DNA from: Vulcanimicrobiota bacterium
GTDB lineage: Bacteria > Pseudomonadota > Gammaproteobacteria > Xanthomonadales > Rhodanobacteraceae
Direction of reading: 5' to 3'
Length of the DNA stretch: 55,135 nucleotides
Assembly: GCA_903970555.1 (NCBI GenBank)
Contig: CAJCJD010000152.1
Span: 1-55,135 of the forward strand
Of this stretch, positions 45,587-54,887 are shown in pieces (within the stretch, counting starts at the first letter, position 1; every line of letters starts with the position of its first letter). The notes under the pieces are model-generated. The model saw only the letters and a list, made by a program, of their open reading frames with translations. It was not told the origin of the DNA and made no database searches. A program made the position numbers and the translations under genes.

Positions 45587-47560
45587 TCAGTTGCTGATGA
45601 CGGGCAGCGCTATGTAACTGGCCTGGTCCGCTGCGTGATAAACACGCTGCGTGGCCTTCTGATAGTCGCCCGGCTTGGCCCAGAAGATATTGGACACGAA
45701 GGTCTGCGGATTGCGGTCGTACAGCGGGAACCAGCTGGACTGCACCTGCACCATCACGCGATGGCCGGGCAGGAAGACGTGGTTGGCCGAAGGCAGATCG
45801 AAGCGGTAGGCCAGCGGCTGGTTGGCGGCGAGCGGTTTGGGATTGTCGAAGCCCTCGCGATAGCGACCGCGCAGAATGTCCATCGAAACGGCCAGCTGGT
45901 AGCCGCCCATCTCGGGTTGTTCGGACACCTGATCGGGGTACACGTCGATCAATTTCACGACCCAGTCGCTGTCGGTGCCGCTGGTGGAGGCGACCAGATG
46001 CACGGTGGGCGCGCCGGCAATTGTCAGCGGCTGCGTGAGCACGTCGGACACATAGGTCACGACATCGGTACGGCCGGAGGCCTCGCGTTGATCGTCGACC
46101 AGCCACTGCGACCAGGTCAGGCCGTTGTCATAGCCGATCGGCTGGATCGGTCGGGCGCGGAAGGGCACGGGGTGTGCGGGATCGGAGATGTACTCGTCGT
46201 ATGTCGCGTCCGATGCGGGGGCATTGAAGCTCAGCTTCTGATCGGCATGCAGATAGAGCGGACGGCTCTTCGTGGCGCAACCTTCTTCGCAAGCAAGCGG
46301 CCAGCGATCCAGCCGCTGCCACTGGTTGGTGCCGGTCTGGAATGCCGTTACCGGTGCGATATTGGCTTTGGGCGCATCGTCCTTCAGGTATTGCGCGAGA
46401 TAAGGACGCAGGATGTGCTCGCGGAAGTATTTGCCGGTGTCGCTACCGAAACGAATGGCACCCAGCGAACTGGCATCTTCGATTTCCTGGCCGTGGTGCC
46501 AAGGCCCCATGACCAGCTTCACCATGTCGCCGCTTTTATCTTTCGGCTTGATCGCGCGATAGACGGCGAGCGCGCCGTAGATGTCTTCCTGATCCCACAG
46601 GCTGTGGACCAACATCACCGGCACTTTCAGTGGCTGTGCGGCGAGCACCTTGTCGACCGCCTGATCGCTCCAGAACGAATCGTAAGCGGGATGCGCAATC
46701 ACCTTATTCCAGAAGCCGAGCTGCTCCATGCCGTATTGGCGACCCAGCTCACCGGCGGAACCGGCTTGCATGAACAGGTCGTATTCGTCGTGATAGTTGG
46801 TCCACCATTTGTAGCTGTTGTCGCGGCTGGCGCTCTGTTCGTAGATGTAGGACATGTTTTGCGCGCGAAACGCACCGTTGTGGAACCAGTCGTCGCCCAT
46901 CCACCCATCCACCATCGGGTTCATCGGCACCGCGACTTTCAGCGCGGGATGCGGATTCACCAGCGACATCAGCGGCTCGAAGCCGTCATAGGAAATGCCG
47001 ATGGTGCCGACTTTACCGTTCGACTCGGGAACGTTTTTCACCAACCAGTCGATGGTGTCGTAGGTGTCGGTGGCGTCATCGACAGGCGTGGGATTGAGCG
47101 GGCCGTGTACCGGCCGGTTCATCACGTAATCGCCCTGGGAGCCGTATTTGCCGCGGATGTCCTGGATTACGCGGATATAGCCGTCTTCCACGATCACATC
47201 GGTTGCGTTGTCGTAGCCTTCCAGCATCGGACCGAGGTGGCCGCTCATCATGTGATGGGTGAGTTCCTTCGCGTCGTACGGCGTGCGCGTCATCACGATG
47301 CCGGTGTGCTTGGCGCTTTTCGGAATCAGGATCACGGTGTTCAACTTCACGCCATCGCGCATTGGAATCATGACGTCGCGTTCGACGTAATCGAAGCTGC
47401 TGCTGACCGGTTTGAAATTGGCGGGCGTTTCGCTGGGATAGTTTGGGTATTGCTGAGCAGGCGCGTCCGTCGCCATGGTGGCGCCGCTCAGTGAGAGCAG
47501 CAGAGTGAAAAACGCGGGCTTTGCCCCGCGCCACGCAAACATGGCACGACTCGACTTCAT
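45587..47560 (-). CDS. secreted CocE/S15-family serine hydrolase
   Basis: 657 aa. The signal peptide runs to about SGATMATD. The alpha/beta hydrolase has MPMRDGVKLNT-type entry (IPMRDGVKL), nucleophile elbow GISYDGFE (Ser near residue 195), acid in LVHSLWDQEDIYGA and His in MGPWHHGQE. The C-terminal jelly-roll (about 440-640) has the WDQ-type GLTWSQWLVDDQ and HRVMVQVQSSWFPLYDRN. It is close to alpha-amino acid ester hydrolase and glutaryl acylase, which act on esters and beta-lactam side chains in Xanthomonas. Substrate unproven. Transcribed alone. Confidence 0.9.
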   Translation of the reverse strand: MKSSRAMFAWRGAKPAFFTLLLSLSGATMATDAPAQQYPNYPSETPANFKPVSSSFDYVERDVMIPMRDGVKLNTVILIPKSAKHTGIVMTRTPYDAKELTHHMMSGHLGPMLEGYDNATDVIVEDGYIRVIQDIRGKYGSQGDYVMNRPVHGPLNPTPVDDATDTYDTIDWLVKNVPESNGKVGTIGISYDGFEPLMSLVNPHPALKVAVPMNPMVDGWMGDDWFHNGAFRAQNMSYIYEQSASRDNSYKWWTNYHDEYDLFMQAGSAGELGRQYGMEQLGFWNKVIAHPAYDSFWSDQAVDKVLAAQPLKVPVMLVHSLWDQEDIYGALAVYRAIKPKDKSGDMVKLVMGPWHHGQEIEDASSLGAIRFGSDTGKYFREHILRPYLAQYLKDDAPKANIAPVTAFQTGTNQWQRLDRWPLACEEGCATKSRPLYLHADQKLSFNAPASDATYDEYISDPAHPVPFRARPIQPIGYDNGLTWSQWLVDDQREASGRTDVVTYVSDVLTQPLTIAGAPTVHLVASTSGTDSDWVVKLIDVYPDQVSEQPEMGGYQLAVSMDILRGRYREGFDNPKPLAANQPLAYRFDLPSANHVFLPGHRVMVQVQSSWFPLYDRNPQTFVSNIFWAKPGDYQKATQRVYHAADQASYIALPVISN

Positions 47561-47730
47561 GGTGACTCCCCGTTGGATGTGCTTTCTTAGCCTAGCGGGA
47601 ATGGACGGCTAGGGCATGTGGCACTGCCAAAATCTCCATCATTGTCATTCCGGCCTGCGCCGAGGTGCTTTACAACAGCGAAGCTGGTCAATGACAGTGA
47701 GACATGATGTGTTTTCCAGTGGGGCTTCAA

Positions 47731-47763
47731 AACAAAACGCCCGGACTAACCGGGCGTTTTGTT
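47731..47763. terminator. bidirectional terminator
   Basis: A 14-bp perfect stem AACAAAACGCCCGG / CCGGGCGTTTTGTT with an ACTAA loop. It lies between the acyl-CoA dehydrogenase stop (47785) and the CocE hydrolase start (47560) on the minus strand, giving a T-rich end in both directions. Confidence 0.9.
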
Positions 47764-47784
47764 CCACAAGATACAGTTCCTTGC

Positions 47785-49560
47785 TTACGCAATAGTAGGC
47801 AACGTCGCCGCACCCGCTTCAATCGCTGCCTTGTGCAAATGCGTACGCGGCAAAATGCGTGCGAAGTAGAACGCTGCCGTATCGCGCTTGGCTTGCTTGA
47901 AGTCTGCCTGTTGCGAGCTCTTCTCCACAGCAGCCACCGCGCGCGCCCAGAAGTACGCGAGGGTGATATAGCCGCTGTAGTAGAGGTAGTCGTTGGCGGC
48001 GGCGCCGAGTTCTTCCGGGTTACTCTGGATGCGTTGCGCCAACTTCAGCGTGAGTTCGCCCCATTCCTTGGCCAGCGCGCCGAGCGGGCCGATATACGGA
48101 CGCAGTGCTTCGTCCTGCGCATGCTGCTTGCAGAACGCGCCCACCTCGCCGAGGAAATGCTGCAAGCCCACGCCTTTCAGCTGGAGGATCTTGCGGCCGA
48201 GCAGGTCCGCCGCCTGGATGCCGGTGGTGCCTTCGTACAGCGTGATGATGCGAGCGTCGCGCACGAACTGCTCCACGCCGTTCTCCACGATAAAGCCGTG
48301 GCCGCCGTAAACCTGCAATGCTTCCTTGGTGCATTCCTGCGCGAGTTCGGTTACCACGCCTTTGGCGATCGGAATCAGGAAGGCAAGCAGTTCGCTGGCT
48401 TTCTGCCGCGTGGCCTCATCGGTGCCGCGCGATTCGATATCAGTTTGCAGCGCGGAATACAGCAGCAGCGCGCGCGACCCTTCGACCAAGGCGCGCTGGG
48501 TGAGCAACATGCGACGCACGTCCGGCTGCACCAGCAGATTGTCGGCCGGCTTGTCGGGGAATTTCGGGCCGGACAGCGAACGCGATTGCAGGCGCTCGCG
48601 CGCGTAGTTAAGGCTGTTTTGCAGCGCGCGTTCAGCGAGCGCGAGGCCTTGCACACCGACAGATAGGCGTGCGGCATTCATCATGGTGAACATCGCCGCC
48701 AGACCTTTGTGCGGCTGGCCGATCAGATAGCCTTCGGCCTCATCGAAATTCATCACGCAGGTGGCGGAGCCACGGATGCCCATCTTGTGTTCGATCGCAC
48801 CCGGATAGGCGTTGTTGCGCTCGCCTGGCGTGCCATCGGCTTTCAGTTTGAACTTCGGCACGATGAACATGGAGATGCCGCGGCTGCCCGCCGGTGCGTC
48901 GGGCAAACGCGCCAGCACCAGATGGATGATGTTGTCAGCCAGATCGTGATCGCCCGCGCTGATGAAAATCTTGGTGCCGGTGATCTTGTAGCTGCCGTTG
49001 GCGCCCGGTTCGGCACGAGTCTTGAGCAAGCCCAGATCCGAGCCGGCCTGCGGTTCGGTCAGGCACATGGTGCCGGTCCACTGACCGGCCACGATCGGCT
49101 TGAGGTAGCTGTGCTTCTGCTCCTCCGTGCCGTGCATTTCCAGCGCGTGGCAGGCGCCTTCGGAAAGCAGCGGATACAGGCTCCAGGACAGGTTGCCGGA
49201 CTGGAACATTTCGGTGGTGGTGATGCCCATGACGGCGGGGAGCGCCTGGCCGCCGAATTCTTCGGCCATGGTCAGGCCGGCCCAGCCGCCTTCGGTGAAC
49301 TGGCGGAATGCTTCCTTGAAGCCCTTGGGCGTGGTGACGCTGCGGGTGGCCTTGTCGAAGTGACAGCCTTCCTCGTCGCCCGGCGCATTGGTCGGCGCCA
49401 GCACCTGTTCGCTTAGTTTGCCGGCTTCTTCGAGCACGGCATCGATCAGGTCGCGCGTGTGGCCTTCGCCGCCTTGCAGTGTGGTGAGCACGGCTTCGGC
49501 ACCGAGTAAATCAAAGAGTGCGAAACGCTGATCGTCGAGCGGAGCCTTATAGAGCGTCAT
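47785..49560 (-). CDS. acyl-CoA dehydrogenase, DmdC-like with N- and C-terminal extensions
   Basis: 591 aa. The N-terminal extension MTLYKAPLDDQRFALFDLLG is typical of the long DmdC-like subgroup. The core has the FAD motifs WTGTMCLTEPQAGSDLG and TGTKIFISAGDHD, and the catalytic Glu lies in LYEGTTGIQAADLLGRK. A C-terminal extension of about 120 residues (LGALAKEWGELTLKL) follows. It introduces a double bond into an acyl-CoA using FAD and an electron-transfer flavoprotein. The exact chain is unknown: medium/long-chain, or methylmercaptopropionyl-CoA. The lipoprotein gene lies 36 bp upstream on its strand, so cotranscription is possible. Confidence 0.93.
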   Translation of the reverse strand: MTLYKAPLDDQRFALFDLLGAEAVLTTLQGGEGHTRDLIDAVLEEAGKLSEQVLAPTNAPGDEEGCHFDKATRSVTTPKGFKEAFRQFTEGGWAGLTMAEEFGGQALPAVMGITTTEMFQSGNLSWSLYPLLSEGACHALEMHGTEEQKHSYLKPIVAGQWTGTMCLTEPQAGSDLGLLKTRAEPGANGSYKITGTKIFISAGDHDLADNIIHLVLARLPDAPAGSRGISMFIVPKFKLKADGTPGERNNAYPGAIEHKMGIRGSATCVMNFDEAEGYLIGQPHKGLAAMFTMMNAARLSVGVQGLALAERALQNSLNYARERLQSRSLSGPKFPDKPADNLLVQPDVRRMLLTQRALVEGSRALLLYSALQTDIESRGTDEATRQKASELLAFLIPIAKGVVTELAQECTKEALQVYGGHGFIVENGVEQFVRDARIITLYEGTTGIQAADLLGRKILQLKGVGLQHFLGEVGAFCKQHAQDEALRPYIGPLGALAKEWGELTLKLAQRIQSNPEELGAAANDYLYYSGYITLAYFWARAVAAVEKSSQQADFKQAKRDTAAFYFARILPRTHLHKAAIEAGAATLPTIA

Positions 49561-49596
49561 GGCTTAAATCCTTCGTGTGGCGTGTACGGTGTGCGG

Positions 49597-50094
49597 TCAG
49601 CGGTACGTATTGACGATGCCGGGGACCGGCGAGAGAAAGTCGTTGTGGTCGAACGCGAAGTCGCGCGGATTCTTGTTGTCGGGGTGGTCTTCAAGATTGG
49701 GCGTGCAATGCACGGTGCCGCGAATGTCATAGGCCAGCGAGCCGCTGCTGCCCTTTTTGGCAACTGCCTGCAGGGCCTGGTTCATCGGATCGGTCGGCAG
49801 CACGTCGATCTGCAGCACATCACCCGCGAAGGAGGGGATGTCCAGGTCGAACGCGGCGTGCAGGCGCACCGGCATGCCCTGTGCCACCTGCAACTGACCT
49901 TCGATCGACTGGTAATTCATGCCGGTGTAGCTGTTGTTCTGGATGCGCAGGGTGAGCTGCCAGGTGCCATCTGGCTGCACGCGCATCTGCTGGATGGTGA
50001 TATTGGGCGGGAACACGCTCTGGCGCTGCGGCCCGCAGGCGACCAGCAGGCAAGCCAGTATCACAAGGGCCAATCCTTGGAGCAGTCGTTTCAT
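49597..50094 (-). CDS. outer-membrane lipoprotein, LEA14-like small domain
   Basis: 165 aa. The signal peptide ends with lipobox LVACG, so the mature protein starts at the Cys, processed by the Lgt described above and signal peptidase II. The body is beta-rich with alternating hydrophobic residues (WQLTLRIQNNSYTGMNYQ, then GQLQVAQGMPVRLHA), like a water-stress/LEA14 fold, with no catalytic residues. It is 36 bp upstream of the acyl-CoA dehydrogenase, probably unrelated in function. A second Cys in GTVHCTPN is not obviously paired. Confidence 0.85.
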   Translation of the reverse strand: MKRLLQGLALVILACLLVACGPQRQSVFPPNITIQQMRVQPDGTWQLTLRIQNNSYTGMNYQSIEGQLQVAQGMPVRLHAAFDLDIPSFAGDVLQIDVLPTDPMNQALQAVAKKGSSGSLAYDIRGTVHCTPNLEDHPDNKNPRDFAFDHNDFLSPVPGIVNTYR

Positions 50095-50256
50095 GGAATC
50101 ACCTCAAACGATTGTTTGAATATATATCAGGGAGGGCGGCGGGTGGAATGGGCTTTGGAAAGCCCAAACGTTTGAAACTCGTCCCCTATACGCGGTTCCC
50201 ATCGTCATGCGAAGCAGGCATCATTACTGGTTACGTCCCCTGAATCGTTGTCGCCC

Positions 50257-50730
50257 ATGACCCGTCGCATCGTCGCTCGCCGCTCCCCCATCCATGGCAA
50301 TGGTGTCTTCGCCGTGGCCCCGATCAAGAAGGGCGAGGAAATCATCGAGTACAAAGGCACCTTGATGACCCACGACGAAGCCGACGATATGTACGGCGAC
50401 GGCGGCGAGACCGGGCACACCTTCCTGTTTACGCTCAACGATGACTACATCATCGACGCGAACCGCAAGGGCAACATCGCTCGCTGGATCAACCACAGCT
50501 GCACTCCCAATTGCGAAGCCTTCGTCGAAGAAAACGAGAAGGGCAATTCGCGCAAGGATCGGGTGATCATCGAGGCCAAGCGCAATATCAAGCCTGGCGA
50601 AGAACTCACCTACGACTACGGCATCGTGCTTGAGGTCCCGCACACCGCGCGCCTGAAAAAGCTGTGGGTCTGCCTCTGCGGTTCGCCCAAGTGCACCGGC
50701 ACGTTGCTAAAGCCTAAGGGCAAAGCCTAA
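50257..50730 (+). CDS. bacterial SET-domain protein methyltransferase
   Basis: 157 aa from ATG 50257 (an upstream TTG at 50248 is open). It is a near-complete SET domain: HGNGVFAVAPIKKGEEIIEY at the N-terminus, WINHSCTPNCEA as the SAM and substrate motif, and GEELTYDYG with the catalytic Tyr. The post-SET zinc motif lies in VCLCGSPKCTGTLL. SET enzymes methylate lysine with SAM and are eukaryote-typical; bacterial examples target ribosomal or nucleoid-associated proteins or host histones. It has no signal peptide. It is divergent from the lipoprotein, with 162 bp between. Confidence 0.93.
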   Translation: MTRRIVARRSPIHGNGVFAVAPIKKGEEIIEYKGTLMTHDEADDMYGDGGETGHTFLFTLNDDYIIDANRKGNIARWINHSCTPNCEAFVEENEKGNSRKDRVIIEAKRNIKPGEELTYDYGIVLEVPHTARLKKLWVCLCGSPKCTGTLLKPKGKA

Positions 50731-50783
50731 GAGCTGAGTGCGACAAAGAACTGGCGACGCCCGCTGCGGTGGGCCTCGCCGGG

Positions 50784-51281
50784 TTACTCATAATCGATGG
50801 CGATGACCTCGATCATGATGTCGCCCGCCGGCCGCTGCCAGCGCACTTCATCTCCCACGCGCGCACCGATCAGCGCGCTGGCCAGCGGCGATACATAACT
50901 CACCAGGCCGTGCTCGGCGTCGGCTTCATCCTCGCCGACAATTTGCCAGCGTCGTTCGCCTTCGTTGCTCTCTACGGTGACGGTCGCGCCAAATGCAACC
51001 CGATCACGCGGCTGCTTGGAAAGATCCACCTCGATGGCACTGGCGACGCGTGCACTTAGCCGTCGTAGTTCGCGCTCCAGCGAGGCGAGTTCGCGCTGCT
51101 CTGCGAGCGCATCATCTTCGATGGCTTTCAGCGCGTCGCGGCGTGCCTGCATGTTGACCAGTCGCTCGCGCAACATGGTCATACCCCGCGACGTCTCGTA
51201 ATTGGGGTGATCGCTCAGCGGCATATCAGGCAATGCGTCATGAGCATCGCCATTGTCATCTTTAACGAAGGCACGACTCAT
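50784..51281 (-). CDS. GreA/GreB-family transcription elongation factor
   Basis: 165 aa. The start at 51281 (MSRAFVKDD, GreB-like) has GGAGGG 6 bases upstream. A coiled coil (about 40-95, LERELRRLSARVASAIEV) is followed by the C-terminal FKBP-like domain, VAFGATVTVESNEGERRW, then VSYVSPLASALIGARVGDEV. The acidic tip residues expected for RNA cleavage support are in EDDAL. It binds RNA polymerase and rescues backtracked complexes. The open frame upstream of 51281 looks noncoding. It is not contiguous with any RNA-polymerase gene. Confidence 0.9.
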   Translation of the reverse strand: MSRAFVKDDNGDAHDALPDMPLSDHPNYETSRGMTMLRERLVNMQARRDALKAIEDDALAEQRELASLERELRRLSARVASAIEVDLSKQPRDRVAFGATVTVESNEGERRWQIVGEDEADAEHGLVSYVSPLASALIGARVGDEVRWQRPAGDIMIEVIAIDYE

Positions 51282-51440
51282 GCGGCCCTCCATAATCGTT
51301 AGGTTGGCGCCCGAAAACGTGTCGTCGAGAGCCAGATGGTTCATGCCACCGGGACGCTAGAGCCGCATCCACGACATGGGAAGGATGCCGGATGACTGCC
51401 ATGTCGCCCGGCCGGTCGGTGAGTGATGGGGCGAGCGATG

Positions 51441-53480
51441 TCAGTCCTCTTCCAGTTTCGGTTTCCACGCTTCGCTCAGCTGTCGCTGCACGGGCGGTGG
51501 AACCGGTTCGTAATGGCTGAGATCGAGGCTGTAGCGACCTCGACCGCCGGTCATGGCTTTCAGTTCGGTGGGGTAGTCGGTGAGTTCGGCCAGCGGCGCC
51601 TGCGCCTTGATCACCAATTCGCCGCCGCGCCGCGCATCGGTGCCCATGATGCGTGCACGCTTGCCGGCCAGTCCGCCGGTGACGTCGCCGACGTTGAGTT
51701 CCGGAATCGACACTTCCACGTCGACGATCGGCTCCAACACGATCGGCCGCGCCTTGGCGATGGCATCAAGAAATGCTTTTTTGCCGGCGCTGACGAAGGC
51801 GACTTCTTTCGAATCGACTGGATGGTATTTGCCGTCATACACGGTCACACGCAGATCTTGCAGCGGATAGCCCGCCACCGCCCCGTTCTCCATTGCCTGG
51901 CGTACGCCTTTTTCGATGGCGGGTAGAAACTGGCCGGGAATAACGCCGCCTTTTACCGCATCGATGAATTCAAAACCCGCGCCACGTTCAAGTGGATCCA
52001 CGCGCAGGAATACTTCACCGAACTGGCCCGCACCGCCAGTTTGTTTCTTGTGCCGATGATGGCCTTCCGCGGAACCGGCGATGGTTTCGCGATAAGCGAT
52101 GCGCGGCGGATGCGTGATCACCTCCACGCCGTAACGATCCTTCATGCGTTCCAGCATGATTTTCAGATGCAAATCGGAGAGGCCGCGTATCACGGTTTCG
52201 TTGAGTTCTTTGTGATGTTCCATGCGGAAGCAGGGGTCTTCCTCCGTCAATCGCGACAGCGCTTGCGAGAGCTTTTGTTCGTGCCCTTTGTGCTTCGGTT
52301 CCAGCGCCAGACCGAACATCGGCTGCGGGAAGTGCAGGGGTGCGAGATGGATGCTGTCTTCATCATGCGAGTCGTGCAGCACTGCATCGAAATGGATGTC
52401 TTCCACCTTCGCAACGGCGGCTATGTCGCCCGGAATTGCCTGATCGACTTCCACGTGTGTCTTGCCGTTGAGCCGAAACAAGTGGCCGACCTTGAACGCC
52501 TTGCGGTTGTCGTCGATGAACAACTGGCTATCGCGCCGGATCGTGCCCTGCCACACGCGAAAGACGCCCAGCTTGCCCACGAACGGATCGTTGATCACCT
52601 TGAATACGTCGGCGATCACATGCGAGTTTGGATCGGGGTCGACGGCTATTTGCATATGATCGGCATTGTGAAACGGCGGTGGGTTGGCTTCGGCCGGATT
52701 CGGCAGCAAGCGATCGAAGATATCCAACAGCTCACTGACGCCTGCGCCGGTGCGCGCGCTGACGAAACAGATCGGCACCAAATGCCCCTCGCGCAGGCAT
52801 TGCTCGAACGCATCGTGCAATTGCTGCGGCGTCAGCGCTTCTTCGCCGGCATCGAGATAAGCGCCCATGGTGGCTTCGTTGATCTCCACCACCTGATCCA
52901 GAATTTGCTGATGCGCATCGGCCAGCGATGAAAAATCGGTCTTGCCATCGCGATGGAAAAAACAGTCGAGTACGCGGCTGGCGTGTTCGGCGGGAAGATT
53001 CACCGGCAAACACTCGTTGCCGAATTCATCGCGCAACGCGTCGACCAATGCAGCGAGATTTACGCCTTCGGTGTCGATCTTATTGATCACCAATAGACGG
53101 GCGAGGCCGCGATCGCGCGCGTGCTCCATGATGCGTCGTGTGCCATGTTCGATGCCGGTGGCGGCGTTGACCACCACGGCTACGGTCTCGACGGCGGCGA
53201 AGGCCGATAACGTGCAGCCGCGAAAATCGGCACAGCCGGCGGTGTCGATCACGTTGATGTGGCTATCGCCGCGGTCGATGCCGGCGATGCAGCTATCGAT
53301 GGAATGACCGCGTGCTTTCTCCTGCACGTCGGTGTCCGACTGGGTGGTGCCGCGCTCCACCGATCCGATCGTCTGGATGACGCCGCCGGCCTGCAGCAAG
53401 GCCTCGAACAACGTGGTCTTGCCGGCGCCGGCGTGACCGGCGAGCGCGATGTTGCGGATATTTTCCGTGTGGTAGGACAC
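51441..53480 (-). CDS. elongation factor G paralogue with altered GTPase centre
   Basis: 679 aa, GTG start after GAGGAGGG. The order of EF-G domains I-V is retained: G1 GHAGAGKTT (15-23) replaces the usual GHVDHGKTT; switch I is RGHSI instead of RGITI; switch II is DTAGCADF, so the catalytic His of DTPGH is Cys83. NKID is intact near 131. RLTEEDPCFRMEHHKELNET and KKQTGGAGQFGEVFLRVDP mark domains III and IV, and the tail ends GRGRYSLDLSHYEPVPPPVQ. Such paralogues (EFG-II or FusA2 class) may replace EF-G in part, tune translocation or recycle ribosomes. Not a canonical EF-G. Confidence 0.92.
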   Translation of the reverse strand: MSYHTENIRNIALAGHAGAGKTTLFEALLQAGGVIQTIGSVERGTTQSDTDVQEKARGHSIDSCIAGIDRGDSHINVIDTAGCADFRGCTLSAFAAVETVAVVVNAATGIEHGTRRIMEHARDRGLARLLVINKIDTEGVNLAALVDALRDEFGNECLPVNLPAEHASRVLDCFFHRDGKTDFSSLADAHQQILDQVVEINEATMGAYLDAGEEALTPQQLHDAFEQCLREGHLVPICFVSARTGAGVSELLDIFDRLLPNPAEANPPPFHNADHMQIAVDPDPNSHVIADVFKVINDPFVGKLGVFRVWQGTIRRDSQLFIDDNRKAFKVGHLFRLNGKTHVEVDQAIPGDIAAVAKVEDIHFDAVLHDSHDEDSIHLAPLHFPQPMFGLALEPKHKGHEQKLSQALSRLTEEDPCFRMEHHKELNETVIRGLSDLHLKIMLERMKDRYGVEVITHPPRIAYRETIAGSAEGHHRHKKQTGGAGQFGEVFLRVDPLERGAGFEFIDAVKGGVIPGQFLPAIEKGVRQAMENGAVAGYPLQDLRVTVYDGKYHPVDSKEVAFVSAGKKAFLDAIAKARPIVLEPIVDVEVSIPELNVGDVTGGLAGKRARIMGTDARRGGELVIKAQAPLAELTDYPTELKAMTGGRGRYSLDLSHYEPVPPPVQRQLSEAWKPKLEED

Positions 53481-53917
53481 GATGCGACCCTCCTCTGCAG
53501 AAGGCGCGGGATCGTGCGGGCACAGACCGTGCGGCGCCGCACGAGGCCGCGCTTGGCGGCTGACGATGGCGGGCCGTCATGGTCGTCCTTCGCGTGCGGG
53601 ACGCAGGGGCGGTCATGGCGGGAGGCGGCGCTGGGCCGCTTGTATAGACTTCTCCCATCGCACGGGATGGTCAAGCTGCAGTGCGAAGACGCCGCACGTG
53701 TTAACGCGATGTGATCGGCGGCGCGACAGAATGGAACCGTGGGGCCTTCGAAAGGTCTGTGTGGCATCTATATCTGGATAACGGCCACAAGAGGCGGCCG
53801 GCAACACACCGAGGACGGCTTATCGAACGCCCCGACGAGGTCGAACATCACCGCTGGTTCTCCCCGCCCCCCGACAAGGATCGCGGACTAGCCCCGTTCG
53901 ACGGACCCACTCGCGCC
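53481..53917. other. 437-bp gap upstream of the proline-rich protein
   Basis: It separates the EF-G paralogue start from the proline-rich protein. The plus frame of the downstream gene is open back to a GTG at 53711, but that extension has no ribosome binding site and no recognisable content. No confident promoter or RNA was found. Confidence 0.5.
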
Positions 53918-54790
53918 ATGCTGCATCAGATGCGTTGGCGCAAAGCTCCGCGTGATCATCGCCGCCTGTGGGTGGCGCTGTCGATCGCGCTGGTTCTGCA
54001 CGTCTTGTTCGTGACCGTCGCCTGGTACGAGATGAAGCCAAGCTTGCGGCGAGCTGAAATGGTGCCATCGCAACCCGACACGGCCATGCAAGTGCGGCTG
54101 ATTTTTCATGCTTCGAGCAATGCGCAGGTCACGCCGCCACCTTTGACGCCGCCGCCGCGACCCGCGCGCGAGCCGGTTTCGAAAAACGCGATGACACTGC
54201 ATATGCCCGGGCCGGCGCCGATCCCGACCTCGACACCACAGCCGGCACCGGCGAGTTCGACACATGCGGTGTTGTTCGATCGCAGCGGCCAGATCATTCT
54301 GCCGGCGAATGCGTCCAGCGCACCGGCGGCGCCGACTGCCGATTATGTGCAACGCGGTCCGCAGGGCGATACGCAGATCATGCACGATCGCGATCCGGTT
54401 AAATACAAGCCGACGGCGTTGGATCCATATTGGCGCAAAGACACCAATGCGATCGACGATGCTTTGAAGAAGGTGGTCGAAAAAACCACCGTGTCGAAAA
54501 CCATCCAACTGCCCAAAGGCATTCGCATTCATTGCGGCATTTCGCTTGCCGCGCTCGCGGGTGGCTGTGGCGGCGACCCGCCACCGCCGCCACCTTCGAA
54601 CGATGGCGACGAACGCTTGAACATGGCGCCTGCATCGCTGATAAAAGACGCGCCCAAACCCAAGGCACCCGATCTCGCCACCTGCATAGCCGACTACAAC
54701 TCTGGCAAGCCGTTGCCTTACGGGTGCCCGGTAGATACGCCTGCGCGCGCGGTGGATGCTCAAAAACAGGCACGCGGGCCCGAACACTGA
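53918..54790 (+). CDS. proline-rich single-pass membrane protein, sibling of 388-1101
   Basis: 290 aa from ATG 53918. A basic N-terminus (KAPRDHRRLW) is followed by one transmembrane helix (about 16-36, ALSIALVLHVLFVTVAWY), then MQVRLIFHAS and a long Pro-rich stretch (PPPLTPPPRPAR, PTSTPQPAPAS). The tail has four Cys (IHCGI, GGCGGD, ATCIAD, YGCPVD). TonB-like topology, but no TonB C-terminal motif. The frame starts earlier (53711) but no upstream start has a ribosome binding site. A third member follows 97 bp downstream. Function unknown; possibly an envelope scaffold. Confidence 0.7.
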   Translation: MLHQMRWRKAPRDHRRLWVALSIALVLHVLFVTVAWYEMKPSLRRAEMVPSQPDTAMQVRLIFHASSNAQVTPPPLTPPPRPAREPVSKNAMTLHMPGPAPIPTSTPQPAPASSTHAVLFDRSGQIILPANASSAPAAPTADYVQRGPQGDTQIMHDRDPVKYKPTALDPYWRKDTNAIDDALKKVVEKTTVSKTIQLPKGIRIHCGISLAALAGGCGGDPPPPPPSNDGDERLNMAPASLIKDAPKPKAPDLATCIADYNSGKPLPYGCPVDTPARAVDAQKQARGPEH

Positions 54791-54887
54791 GGAAGATGTC
54801 CGGCGCTTTCGCGGATCAGCGCTAGCAATGCAGTCGTGATGCTGGACGAACGTCAAGAAATTCCGCTTCGCCCGTTACACTGGCGTC

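Noticed and set aside
45443-47494. 683-residue open frame on the plus strand
   Set aside because: Antisense to the CocE/S15 hydrolase, whose signal peptide and Ser-Asp-His motifs are clear. The plus product is His/Arg/Gly-rich noise.
53888-54856. 322-residue open frame on the minus strand
   Set aside because: Antisense to the proline-rich membrane protein, Arg-rich and without a ribosome site or recognisable motif.
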